This document shows, piece by piece, positions 39,939-47,873 of a stretch of 64,000 nucleotides of DNA. Position numbers and translations under genes: made by a program. Under the pieces are notes generated by a model that ran no database searches, was not told the DNA's origin, and saw nothing but the letters and a program-made list of their open reading frames with translations. Positions within the stretch are counted from its first letter, which is position 1; every line of letters begins with the position of its first letter. Source of the DNA: Alteromonas indica (lineage in GTDB: Bacteria; Pseudomonadota; Gammaproteobacteria; Enterobacterales; Alteromonadaceae); NCBI GenBank assembly GCA_003056425.1, contig PYVY01000004.1, forward strand, positions 1 through 64,000, given 5' to 3'.

Positions 39939-40109
39939 TGACACTTTCGGCAGCATTGCTTTACACGTGATCCCCTACAACGGGCAATGCTGCTGACTTA
40001 AAACAAACGGACTATCAACTGGCACAAAAGCTGTACAGTCAATCAGCCTATGCCCCACTGACTATTACCATACCAAGGCTTCTCCCCTGCCGTCTTTTGC
40101 TGTTTAGTA

Positions 40110-40127
40110 TGTAAAAACATTGTTAAA
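40110..40127. promoter_or_regulatory. Possible TyrR box upstream of hpd
   Basis: TGTAAAAACATTGTTAAA is TGTAA-N8-TTAAA, one mismatch from the core, 16 bases before the hpd start. Weaker than the tyrR site on its own; supported by context. Confidence 0.45.
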
Positions 40128-40142
40128 CAAAGGGCGCATATC

Positions 40143-41261
40143 ATGTCTCTATCGACCTCTACAACATCGACTTCACCCGATATATCCTATAACCCGCTGG
40201 GCACAGACGGATTCGAGTTTGTTGAATACACTGCGGCGGATACACAGGGCATTGACGCTCTTAAGCAGCTCTTTAGTTCACTAGGCTTTGCTGAAGTAGC
40301 CGTGCATAAATCAAAGCAGGTATGGCTGTATAAGCAAAACGATGTCAATTTTATTATCAATGCAGAACCGGCTTCGCAGGCGGCAGAGTTTGCCCGGTTA
40401 CGCGGGCCGAGTGTGTGTGGCATGGCCTTTCGGGTTAACAATGCCGCTAAAGCAATGGCCCACGCTTTAGCTCATGGCGCAAAACAGTTCGTTGGTAATC
40501 TGGGCCCCATGGAGCTTAATATTCCTGCGGTATACGGGATAGGTGAAAGTACATTGTACTTTGTTGACCGCTACGGCGATCGCAACATTTATGATGTTGA
40601 TTTTGCCTTTCATGCTGACTGGCAAAACCGGATGAAGCAAGCGAATGCCGGGCTGACAGTGGTAGACCATCTTACCCATAATGTACGGCGGGGGAATATG
40701 TCGGTTTGGGCGAACTTCTATGAACGGTTAGGTAATTTCCGCGAAATTCGCTACTTTGACATTGAAGGCAAACTTACCGGGCTGGTCAGTAAGGCCATGA
40801 CTTCCCCCTGTGGCAAAATACGCATTCCTATTAATGAATCTTCTGATGATAAATCGCAGATAGAAGAGTTCATCCGCGAATACAATGGCGAAGGTATACA
40901 GCACATCGCCATGACCAGTGATGATATATACCAAACCGTACTGGATTTAAAAAACCGGGGCATGAAATTTATGCATACGCCGGATACCTATTACGAGGCG
41001 GTAAATGAACGCGTGCAGGGCCATACTGAAGATTTAGCACGGCTGCAGGAACTCAAAATACTGATTGACGGCGCGCCAATGAAAGACGGTATTTTACTGC
41101 AAATTTTTACAGATACCGTTATTGGCCCGGTATTTTTTGAGATTATTCAGCGTAAAGGCAACGAGGGCTTCGGGGAAGGCAACTTTAAAGCCCTGTTTGA
41201 ATCTATCGAAGAAGACCAAATTCGGCGCGGCGTGTTAGACCAAGAGCAGCAAAATGCGTAA
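40143..41261 (+). CDS. hpd: 4-Hydroxyphenylpyruvate dioxygenase
   Basis: Converts 4-hydroxyphenylpyruvate to homogentisate with O2. 372 residues in two vicinal-oxygen-chelate halves. Iron ligands are the His of VVDHLTHNV (about 175), the His of IQHIAMTSDDI (about 253) and the Glu of FFEIIQRKG (about 333). The last motif and GFGEGNFKALFESIEEDQ at the C-terminus are family hallmarks. First gene of a four-gene operon; the stop overlaps the hmgA start by 8 bases. Confidence 0.96.
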   Translation: MSLSTSTTSTSPDISYNPLGTDGFEFVEYTAADTQGIDALKQLFSSLGFAEVAVHKSKQVWLYKQNDVNFIINAEPASQAAEFARLRGPSVCGMAFRVNNAAKAMAHALAHGAKQFVGNLGPMELNIPAVYGIGESTLYFVDRYGDRNIYDVDFAFHADWQNRMKQANAGLTVVDHLTHNVRRGNMSVWANFYERLGNFREIRYFDIEGKLTGLVSKAMTSPCGKIRIPINESSDDKSQIEEFIREYNGEGIQHIAMTSDDIYQTVLDLKNRGMKFMHTPDTYYEAVNERVQGHTEDLARLQELKILIDGAPMKDGILLQIFTDTVIGPVFFEIIQRKGNEGFGEGNFKALFESIEEDQIRRGVLDQEQQNA

Positions 41262-42420
41262 CTGGATTAGATTTCCCACCGCACAGGGCAGCCACTCGCG
41301 CCAGGCGCATGCCGACTTCCCCGAGGAAGCTATTTATGAGCGCGAGTTGGGCCGGAATGGGTTTTTTGGCCCGGCCACACATATGCATCACAAGCACGCC
41401 CCCACCGGATGGACACATTGGGAGGGCCCGCTACGCCCTCGCGCCTTTGATTTGAATCAATTGGCCAGGCACGGCTACAGCGTTGATGCCAAAAGCCCGT
41501 TTGACGCCCCGATACTGCTATCCAATGCCCATTGCCAATACCGTCTGTGGCAGTGTGATAAGCCGATGGCGCGATTAGCCCGAAATGCTGATGGGGATGA
41601 ACTGTTGTTTGTCCACCAGGGGCGCGGCGAGCTGTTCTGCGATTATGGTTATATGCAGGTCACCGAAGGTGACTATATTGTTATTCCGCGCTCTACCATG
41701 TGGCGCATTACGCCACTTCAGCCGATGCAAATCTTGCTAATAGAAGCCACTAACGATGCGTACCAGTTACCCGAAAAAGGCATGGTGGGGGGGCACGCTA
41801 TATTTGATCCTGCAGTCCTTGATACCCCCCAAATTAATCAGACGTTTATTGCCCAGCAAGATGAAAATGAGTGGCAGGTAGAAGTTAAACGACATCAGCA
41901 GCGTTCGCTCATCACCTTTCCTTATAATCCGCTGGATGCCTTGGGCTGGCATGGCGACTTAAGCGTAGTGCGCTTAAATTGGCGGGACATCCGGCCGTTA
42001 ATGAGCCACCGTTATCATCTGCCTCCCTCGGCCCATACGACCTTTGTGGCCGCCCGCTTTGTAGTGTGTACTTTCGTGCCCCGGCCGATCGAGTCTGATC
42101 CCGGCGCCTTGAAAGTTCCTTTTTACCATAACAATGATGATTATGATGAAGTACTGTTTTATCACGCCGGAGATTTTTTCAGCCGCGATAATATTGAAAA
42201 AGGTATGGTGACGTTTCATCCGGCGGGTTTCACCCATGGTCCTCATCCCAAAGCGTTTGCGGCGGGCCGGGCGAATAAGAAAACCTTTACTGATGAGGTG
42301 GCGGTAATGTTGGATACCCGCGATGCGCTTGAAGTGGGGCCGGCGGCAATGGACGTAGAAAACCCCGACTATGTTTATAGCTGGCGCACTCAACCGGCCA
42401 CTGATGGAGCACACAAATGA
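41254..42420 (+). CDS. hmgA: Homogentisate 1,2-dioxygenase
   Basis: Opens the homogentisate ring to maleylacetoacetate. 388 residues, a cupin-fold enzyme of the shorter bacterial type. The C-terminal half has the iron-site features DEVLFYHAGDFFSRD and FHPAGFTHGPHPKA. The N-terminal HMHHKHAPTGWTHWEGPLRPRA is also typical. Its ATG lies inside the end of hpd and its stop overlaps the next gene by 4 bases, so expression is coupled. Confidence 0.93.
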   Translation: MRNWIRFPTAQGSHSRQAHADFPEEAIYERELGRNGFFGPATHMHHKHAPTGWTHWEGPLRPRAFDLNQLARHGYSVDAKSPFDAPILLSNAHCQYRLWQCDKPMARLARNADGDELLFVHQGRGELFCDYGYMQVTEGDYIVIPRSTMWRITPLQPMQILLIEATNDAYQLPEKGMVGGHAIFDPAVLDTPQINQTFIAQQDENEWQVEVKRHQQRSLITFPYNPLDALGWHGDLSVVRLNWRDIRPLMSHRYHLPPSAHTTFVAARFVVCTFVPRPIESDPGALKVPFYHNNDDYDEVLFYHAGDFFSRDNIEKGMVTFHPAGFTHGPHPKAFAAGRANKKTFTDEVAVMLDTRDALEVGPAAMDVENPDYVYSWRTQPATDGAHK

Positions 42421-43430
42421 AATTGGCAACCTATAAAAATGATAGCCGTGATGGCCAGCTTATGATGGTTTCTCGTGATCTGGGTGTAGCCTGTGCCATA
42501 CCAGATATCGCCCTGACCCTACAGTATGCGCTAGACCACTGGCAGGATTTGGAGCCCGCACTAAAGGCCCGGTATACGGCGCTCAATGAGCGTAAGGTTG
42601 AGCACGATACTTTTGACCAGACGCGTTGTGCCTCTCCGTTGCCTCGCGCCTATCAGTGGGCCGACGGCAGCGCTTATGTCAACCATGTCGAATTGGTCAG
42701 ACGAGCACGGGGGGCCGAAATGCCCCAGAGTTTTTGGACCGATCCCCTGATGTACCAGGGCGGCAGTGATGATTTTATTGGGCCTAAGGACGATATTATA
42801 TTACCCAGTGATGACTGGGGGGTGGATTTTGAAGCCGAAGTAGCGGTAGTGACAGATGATGTTCCTATGCAATGCAGTAGTGAAGATGCTGCTGCGCGCA
42901 TCAGGCTAATAATGTTGGTAAACGATGTATCGCTGCGCGGGCTGATTCCAGGTGAGTTAGCCAAAGGTTTTGGCTTTTTTCAGGCTAAACCGGCTTCATC
43001 TTTTTCGCCGGTGGCAGTAACCCCGGATGAACTGGGTAGCGCCTGGCAGGATGGCAAAGTGCACCTACCGTTGCGCTCAACCTATAATGGTAAGTTGTTT
43101 GGCAAGCCTGAAGCCGGGGAGGATATGACATTCAGTTTTGCCCAATTAATAAGCCATGCCGCCAAAAGCCGTAACCTGGGTGCCGGCTGTATTATCGGGT
43201 CGGGAACCGTGTCAAATAAACAGGGAACCGAGCATGGTTCAGCGGTAGAAGAAGGCGGCGTGGGCTATTCCTGTCTGGCTGAACTGCGCATGATTGAAAC
43301 TATCAGGGACGGCAAGCCGGCTACGCCCTTTATGCAGTTTGGCGATCGCATTCGTATTGAAATGTGCGACCCTGCTGGCACCACTATCTTTGGCGAAATT
43401 GACCAGCAATTGAAACCGTTTAAAACCTGA
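42417..43430 (+). CDS. fah: Fumarylacetoacetate hydrolase
   Basis: Last step of tyrosine degradation, fumarylacetoacetate to fumarate and acetoacetate. 337 residues of the FAH family; metal-binding acidic cluster around DWGVDFEAEVAVVTDD and later LGAGCIIGSGTVSNKQ and EEGGVGYSCLAELRMIE. The start overlaps hmgA (ATGA). Confidence 0.94.
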   Translation: MKLATYKNDSRDGQLMMVSRDLGVACAIPDIALTLQYALDHWQDLEPALKARYTALNERKVEHDTFDQTRCASPLPRAYQWADGSAYVNHVELVRRARGAEMPQSFWTDPLMYQGGSDDFIGPKDDIILPSDDWGVDFEAEVAVVTDDVPMQCSSEDAAARIRLIMLVNDVSLRGLIPGELAKGFGFFQAKPASSFSPVAVTPDELGSAWQDGKVHLPLRSTYNGKLFGKPEAGEDMTFSFAQLISHAAKSRNLGAGCIIGSGTVSNKQGTEHGSAVEEGGVGYSCLAELRMIETIRDGKPATPFMQFGDRIRIEMCDPAGTTIFGEIDQQLKPFKT

Positions 43431-43461
43431 TGAATACAACTTCACTAAAGATGACACCAGC

Positions 43462-44121
43462 ATGGCGCTAAAACTGTACGGCTACTGGCGTTCTACCGCC
43501 AGCTATCGGGTGCGTATTGCGTTAAACCTGAAGCAGCTGGATTACGAGTATATCCCGGTACATCTCGTTGATGAGGGAGGGCAGCAGCATCAGCTCCCAT
43601 ACCGAACGCTAAACCCGGCCCGGTTAGTACCCACCCTGGTGGACGATGATGAAGATCTAATTCTGCATCAGTCGTTAAGTATTATTGAGTTTTTAGATGA
43701 AAAATACTCGCGAGGGGTAGCGCTGCTTCCCAGGCATTGTCTGGAGCGGGCTAGGGTACGCGCATTGGCCCAAGACCTGGCGTGCGATGTGCAGCCACTT
43801 GGAAACTTACGAGTGTTACAAGCGTTAAAAACTGACTTTGCTGCTACGCCGGCCCAGCAGCATGCATGGGCGGCGCATTGGATAGAGCGAGGGTTTAGCG
43901 CCCTTGAGCAACGGTTGTCCACCCAATCCGGAAAGTATTGTTTTGATTTTGATGTGACGATGGCTGATGTTTGTCTGGTGCCTCAGGCATACAATGCGCG
44001 CCGCTTTGGGATAGATATGTCACGGTTTCCGCTGATCAGTAAAATTGTGGATAACTGTGAACAACTGCCCGCGTTTGCCCAGGCGTGTCCCGAAAGCCAG
44101 CTCGATGCCCCGGCCTGTTGA
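43462..44121 (+). CDS. maiA: Maleylacetoacetate isomerase
   Basis: 219-residue zeta-class glutathione S-transferase that isomerises maleylacetoacetate to fumarylacetoacetate with glutathione. N-terminal thioredoxin-like domain with LYGYWRSTASYRVRIALNLK (catalytic Ser/Thr pair region), then QSLSIIEFLDE and the helical C-terminal domain with DVTMADVCLVPQAYNA. Placed last in the hpd operon, 31 bases after fah, although its reaction precedes that of fah. Confidence 0.94.
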   Translation: MALKLYGYWRSTASYRVRIALNLKQLDYEYIPVHLVDEGGQQHQLPYRTLNPARLVPTLVDDDEDLILHQSLSIIEFLDEKYSRGVALLPRHCLERARVRALAQDLACDVQPLGNLRVLQALKTDFAATPAQQHAWAAHWIERGFSALEQRLSTQSGKYCFDFDVTMADVCLVPQAYNARRFGIDMSRFPLISKIVDNCEQLPAFAQACPESQLDAPAC

Positions 44122-44188
44122 GCCGGATTTACATTACGCCGAGGCAGATGGCGTAGCAACCATTAACCGAACCAAAAGTCGCTCGGTT

Positions 44189-44656
44189 TTACTGCTGCTT
44201 GATAGGAAGTTCAGTGGTATTTTTGACCTGCTTTAATGCGAACGTGGAACTGATGTGGTCAACTAAGGGTAAATGGGTCAGTTTTGATTTCAGCAAATAT
44301 TCATACTCTTCAATACTCTCTACAACCACTTTGAGTAGATAATCTTTCTCGCCGCTGGTGGTATGGCATTCAACAATTTCATCCACCGACTGTACGGCTT
44401 TTTCAAAATCGGTCAAAGAATCGCCATCATGATTTTTTAACGTGACGAAGATGAACACAGACACGCCGAGATTCAGTTTCTTGCTGTTTAGAAGTGTCAC
44501 CTTTCCCAGTATAATACCATCAGCTTCCATGCGTTTTACGCGACGCCAGCATGGAGTATGAGACAGGCCTACCTTTTGGCTGAGATCAGCCATCGACACG
44601 GTGGCGTCCTGTTGCAATACACGTAAAATTTCGCGGTCAAATTTGTCTAATTTCAT
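44189..44656 (-). CDS. Lrp/AsnC-family transcriptional regulator
   Basis: 155 residues: N-terminal helix-turn-helix (VSMADLSQKVGLSHTPCWRRVKRME) and C-terminal RAM effector domain (EIVECHTTSGEKDYLLKVVVESIEEYE). It is divergent from a leucine-dehydrogenase-type gene, with a palindrome in between, so that gene is the probable target. The sequence resembles branched-chain amino acid-responsive members (BkdR/Lrp-like), but the effector cannot be told from sequence. Confidence 0.92.
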   Translation of the reverse strand: MKLDKFDREILRVLQQDATVSMADLSQKVGLSHTPCWRRVKRMEADGIILGKVTLLNSKKLNLGVSVFIFVTLKNHDGDSLTDFEKAVQSVDEIVECHTTSGEKDYLLKVVVESIEEYEYLLKSKLTHLPLVDHISSTFALKQVKNTTELPIKQQ

Positions 44657-44707
44657 TCCGGGCAGATCCTGAGCGGTTATGATGTATATTATATTATAAA
44701 AAAAATC

Positions 44708-44725
44708 CTAGGATATACGTCCTAG
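44708..44725. promoter_or_regulatory. Palindromic operator candidate between the Lrp-type gene and ldh
   Basis: CTAGGA-TATACG-TCCTAG has perfect 6-bp arms inside an AT-rich spacer, 52 bases upstream of the lrp-type start and 123 before ldh. Suitable for a dimeric Lrp/AsnC regulator. Confidence 0.5.
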
Positions 44726-44847
44726 CAGATTTTAATTTAATAGAATGATTGTCTCACGATGTTAAATTCATTAACAAACATCGCAAGGCACATCCTCCCG
44801 ATTTCTCGCTATGATTGCGTAAACTTAATTCTACATATAGAGGGGCT

Positions 44848-45906
44848 ATGGCTGTTTTCGATCATCCTGAGTTTGATAACCACGAACACGTGGCGTTTTA
44901 TCACGACGAAGAGGCGGGTTTAAGCGCAATTATTGCGGTGCACAATACTAACCTGGGCCCAGCACTGGGCGGTTGCCGGATGTGGCCATATATCAATAGC
45001 GCCGAGGCGCTTAATGATGTGCTGCGCCTGTCGAAAGGCATGAGTTATAAGGCTGCTATGGCTAACCTTAAACTGGGCGGCGGAAAATCAGTGATTATCG
45101 GCGACCCCCGTAAGGCCAAAACACCGCAAATGATGACCGCCATGGGTAAATTTGTGGATTCATTGGGCGGCAAATACTTTACCGCCGAAGATTCGGGTAT
45201 TTCGGTGACCGATTTACAGCTTATGGCCGAGCAGTCAGATTATATCGCAGGCGTTAAGGCGCAGTATCATTTTGCTGGCGAACAGCCTGATGGTAATCCG
45301 GCCCCTTCTACTGCTTATGGTGTGTTTGTTGGTTTGCAGGCCGCCGTTAAGTATGCGTTGAACCGTGATTTAACCGGGGTGAAAGTCGCCATTCAAGGGA
45401 TGGGGCATGTCGGTTTTAGGCTGGCAAAACACCTTAGCGATGCGGGTGCCCAATTGTTTGTTACCGACATCTATCCTGAAGGTGTTGAACGGGCAGTTAA
45501 CGAACTGGGTGCTACTGCCGTCGCTCCACAGGATATCTATGCCCTGGATGTTGATGTTGTCGCCCCTTGCGCGATGGGGGCGTCAATTAATGATGAAACA
45601 TTACCCACTATCAAAGCTAAGGTCATCGCTGGCGCGGCAAATAATCAGCTTGCGCGCGAAGAAATTGGCGATACGTTGCGTCAGCAGGGTATTTTATATG
45701 CGCCGGATTATGTCATTAATGCCGGTGGCGTTATCGATATTTACCATCAGCGTATGGAAACATCGACTAACGAAGCGTTACGCACCCATATTGAACAGAT
45801 TGGCGAGACCTTAAACGAAATCTTTGAACGTGCGGATAAAGAGCACAAAGCGACCAATCGGGTTGCGAATGTTATCGCTGAAGAGCGATTTGCACACAAG
45901 GGTTGA
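44848..45906 (+). CDS. ldh: Leucine dehydrogenase-type amino acid dehydrogenase
   Basis: 352-residue NAD-dependent enzyme of the Glu/Leu/Phe/Val dehydrogenase family, which oxidatively deaminates an amino acid to its keto acid. The N-terminal catalytic domain has NTNLGPALGGCRMWPY and KLGGGKSVIIGDP (catalytic lysine region); the Rossmann domain has VAIQGMGHVGFRLAKHL. Sequence is closest in style to leucine dehydrogenase, but phenylalanine or valine preference cannot be excluded, given the aromatic neighbourhood. The ATG at 44848 has GAGGGG 3 bases before it; the longer frame from 44815 lacks one. Likely controlled by the divergent Lrp-type gene. Confidence 0.88.
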   Translation: MAVFDHPEFDNHEHVAFYHDEEAGLSAIIAVHNTNLGPALGGCRMWPYINSAEALNDVLRLSKGMSYKAAMANLKLGGGKSVIIGDPRKAKTPQMMTAMGKFVDSLGGKYFTAEDSGISVTDLQLMAEQSDYIAGVKAQYHFAGEQPDGNPAPSTAYGVFVGLQAAVKYALNRDLTGVKVAIQGMGHVGFRLAKHLSDAGAQLFVTDIYPEGVERAVNELGATAVAPQDIYALDVDVVAPCAMGASINDETLPTIKAKVIAGAANNQLAREEIGDTLRQQGILYAPDYVINAGGVIDIYHQRMETSTNEALRTHIEQIGETLNEIFERADKEHKATNRVANVIAEERFAHKG

Positions 45907-45979
45907 AACTTGCTAAACAAGCGGTCATAATGCGCGCCGCTGGTTAAGAAGCAGCAAGCTTATTAACCAGCGTTTCAAT

Positions 45980-46090
45980 GGTGGGCTTTTGGTCCTCTCG
46001 CAATGATACTCTGTGAATCCGGTCAGGCCTGGAAGGGAGCAGCCGCAGCAGACGACTCATGTGCCGAGATGTGGCTGGAGGCCCGCCACC
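45980..46090 (+). ncRNA. ffs: 4.5S RNA, signal recognition particle RNA
   Basis: About 111 bases forming one long hairpin whose ends pair (GGTGGGC with GCCCGCCACC). The Ffh-binding core is conserved: CCGGTCAGGCCTGGAAGGGAGCAGCC with the GGAA tetraloop and asymmetric bulge, and on the other side GTGCCGAGATGTGGCTGG. This RNA joins Ffh for co-translational targeting of membrane proteins. A T-rich stretch (CTTTCTTTATT) follows as terminator. Exact ends are judged from pairing. Confidence 0.95.
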
Positions 46091-46100
46091 CAACCTTTCT

Positions 46101-46379
46101 TTATTGTGACGCTTCGCGTTGCTGGCTTTTTTCTAAAAAGCTTACAGCCTTATTCACCGCGTGTTCTACATTCATCTCCATTTGCTTACGTTCGCTTAGC
46201 GGTAGATAAAAAGCCATATCCACTTCGTAACGAATATAGCGAGGCGGTACCTGATTCAATGCCAGACAGCATAAATCCGCTAAATAGTCGGCAGAGTTAT
46301 TTTTATCCAGCCCCAGTTTTACAATATGCTCAGTGACCAGATGTTCATAATAATTGTGAATGTCATCGTGAAGTTTCAT
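46101..46379 (-). CDS. ComFB-domain protein
   Basis: 92-residue protein matching the late-competence ComFB family: HNYYEHLVTEHIVKLG at the start, then ADLCCLALNQVPPRYIRYEVDMAFYLP. Members are small cytoplasmic proteins; some bind cyclic di-nucleotides, but this is not demonstrable from sequence. The AxDICCLALN cysteine pair is present. It converges on the 4.5S RNA gene with only about 10 bases between them. Confidence 0.85.
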   Translation of the reverse strand: MKLHDDIHNYYEHLVTEHIVKLGLDKNNSADYLADLCCLALNQVPPRYIRYEVDMAFYLPLSERKQMEMNVEHAVNKAVSFLEKSQQREASQ

Positions 46380-46602
46380 ACCGCGCGTTCCCTGTGAGTG
46401 TAAATAGTGTGTCGGCCCATTCTCCGACGGTATACTATTGCATATCTATGGCGAAGAGTTTACCGCGCCATCTTCCCCTTACTGTACCAAAAACCTTCCT
46501 ATCAGTTGCCCTTTTAAGATGTCTTAGTAAGCTTGGAAAACCTGTTTTGCAATGAATAAATGGTAGACTAACCTCACCTAAAAACAACAAGAAAACGCCC
46601 CT

Positions 46603-47688
46603 ATGAAACGTAATACTACCCCTGTCTATTATGGTGACTATTTACAGCTGGATAAAATTCTTGGTGCTCAGAGCTTACAGAGTAAGCATTATGGTGATCC
46701 AGCCCATGATGAGATGCTGTTTATTATTGTGCATCAGGTTTATGAGCTGTGGTTTAAACAAATACTGCATGAGTTAAACGCAGTTATCAGTGTTTTCAAC
46801 CAACGCCAGATACCCGATCAATCATTGATTGAGGTCGTTCATCGCTTACAGCGAATTAACCAAATTCAACAATTGCTTAATGATCAGATAAGCGTGATGG
46901 AAACAATGACGCCACAGCAGTTTTTATCTTTTCGCGATTATTTAGTTCCCGCATCGGGTTTTCAGTCTATTCAGTTTAAACGGCTCGAAATATCGCTTGG
47001 CTTGAAACGAGAGTTTAGAATTGATTTCGATAAACAGAGCTTCTACAACCGTTTAAGTCAGGATGATCGTGAATTATTAGAAGCATTAGAAAGCAAACCC
47101 AGTTTATTTGAATTGGTAGAACAGTGGCTGGCTCGCATGCCACTATTGATTAAAGACGAATTTGCTTTCTGGCAGCACTACAAGCAAGCCGCGGATGCCA
47201 GTCTACAGGCCGATCGAAAAATTATTTTAAGCAATGACACGCTGACAGCAAAAGAACAGCAACAGGAATTAAACGACTTAACCGCAACCGAAGAGAATTT
47301 TGCTGCGTTATTTGATAAAACTGCTTACCAAAAGCTCAATGATGAAGGAACGTTTCGTTTAGGGCACGAAGCAATGATGGCATTGTTGTTTATTAAGCAA
47401 TATCCGGAAGAACCGATTTTTAATTTACCGTTCCAGCTTATTACGGCGCTGACCGATATTGATGAAAAACTCACTATATGGCGTTACCGTCACGCCATGA
47501 TGGTGCAGCGGATGTTAGGAACAAAAATTGGTACCGGCGGTTCCTCTGGTCATCATTACCTCAAAAAGACAACAGAATCTAACCGTATTTTTACCGATTT
47601 CTTTAATGCAGCAAGCTTTTTATTGCCTAAGGATATGCTGCCCGCATTACCGAATTCCGTAAAACAGTATTTCGGATTTTATAAATAA
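46603..47688 (+). CDS. kynA: Tryptophan 2,3-dioxygenase
   Basis: Heme enzyme that oxidises tryptophan to N-formylkynurenine. 361 residues, almost all helical. Motifs: VYYGDYLQLDKIL, DEMLFIIVHQVYELWFKQILHEL, and WRYRHAMMVQRMLGTKIGTGGSSGHHYLK with the heme-ligand His in RHAMMVQ. It is longer than the compact Xanthomonas type because of an inserted region around 185-240. No kynurenine formamidase or kynureninase lies next to it. Confidence 0.95.
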   Translation: MKRNTTPVYYGDYLQLDKILGAQSLQSKHYGDPAHDEMLFIIVHQVYELWFKQILHELNAVISVFNQRQIPDQSLIEVVHRLQRINQIQQLLNDQISVMETMTPQQFLSFRDYLVPASGFQSIQFKRLEISLGLKREFRIDFDKQSFYNRLSQDDRELLEALESKPSLFELVEQWLARMPLLIKDEFAFWQHYKQAADASLQADRKIILSNDTLTAKEQQQELNDLTATEENFAALFDKTAYQKLNDEGTFRLGHEAMMALLFIKQYPEEPIFNLPFQLITALTDIDEKLTIWRYRHAMMVQRMLGTKIGTGGSSGHHYLKKTTESNRIFTDFFNAASFLLPKDMLPALPNSVKQYFGFYK

Positions 47689-47691
47689 GGT

Positions 47692-47740
47692 CATTTACGT
47701 TAGTAAATGTAAGTTGAATTGATGTAACGTCATGGTTACA
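47692..47740. promoter_or_regulatory. Two palindromes upstream of the first TonB-dependent receptor, one TyrR-box-like
   Basis: CATTTAC-GTTA-GTAAATG (47692-47709) is a perfect 7-bp inverted repeat directly after the kynA stop. TGTAAC-GTCATG-GTTACA (47723-47740) is a perfect 6-bp inverted repeat containing TGTAA-N8-TTACA, the TyrR core. Neither has a T-tract, so operator function is more likely than termination. Confidence 0.5.
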
Positions 47741-47873
47741 ACAATTAGCTGGTTTTTATCTTTAGTTTAATTGTCAAATTCGTTTCCCTGTGATTATTAT
47801 TTATTCGGGTGCCACACACCCGATATTAAAATAATAAAACGCGCCACATGATTTGGCGCTCCAGGGAGACATG

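Noticed and set aside
40019..40034. Sigma-54-like promoter CTGGCACAAAAGCTGT upstream of hpd
   Set aside because: The -12 element has GT instead of GC, the site is over 100 bases from the start, and the local TyrR lacks the GAFTGA loop needed to activate sigma-54.
46003..46336. Protein-coding frames over 45980-46090
   Set aside because: They overlap the 4.5S RNA and the antisense of the ComFB-like gene.
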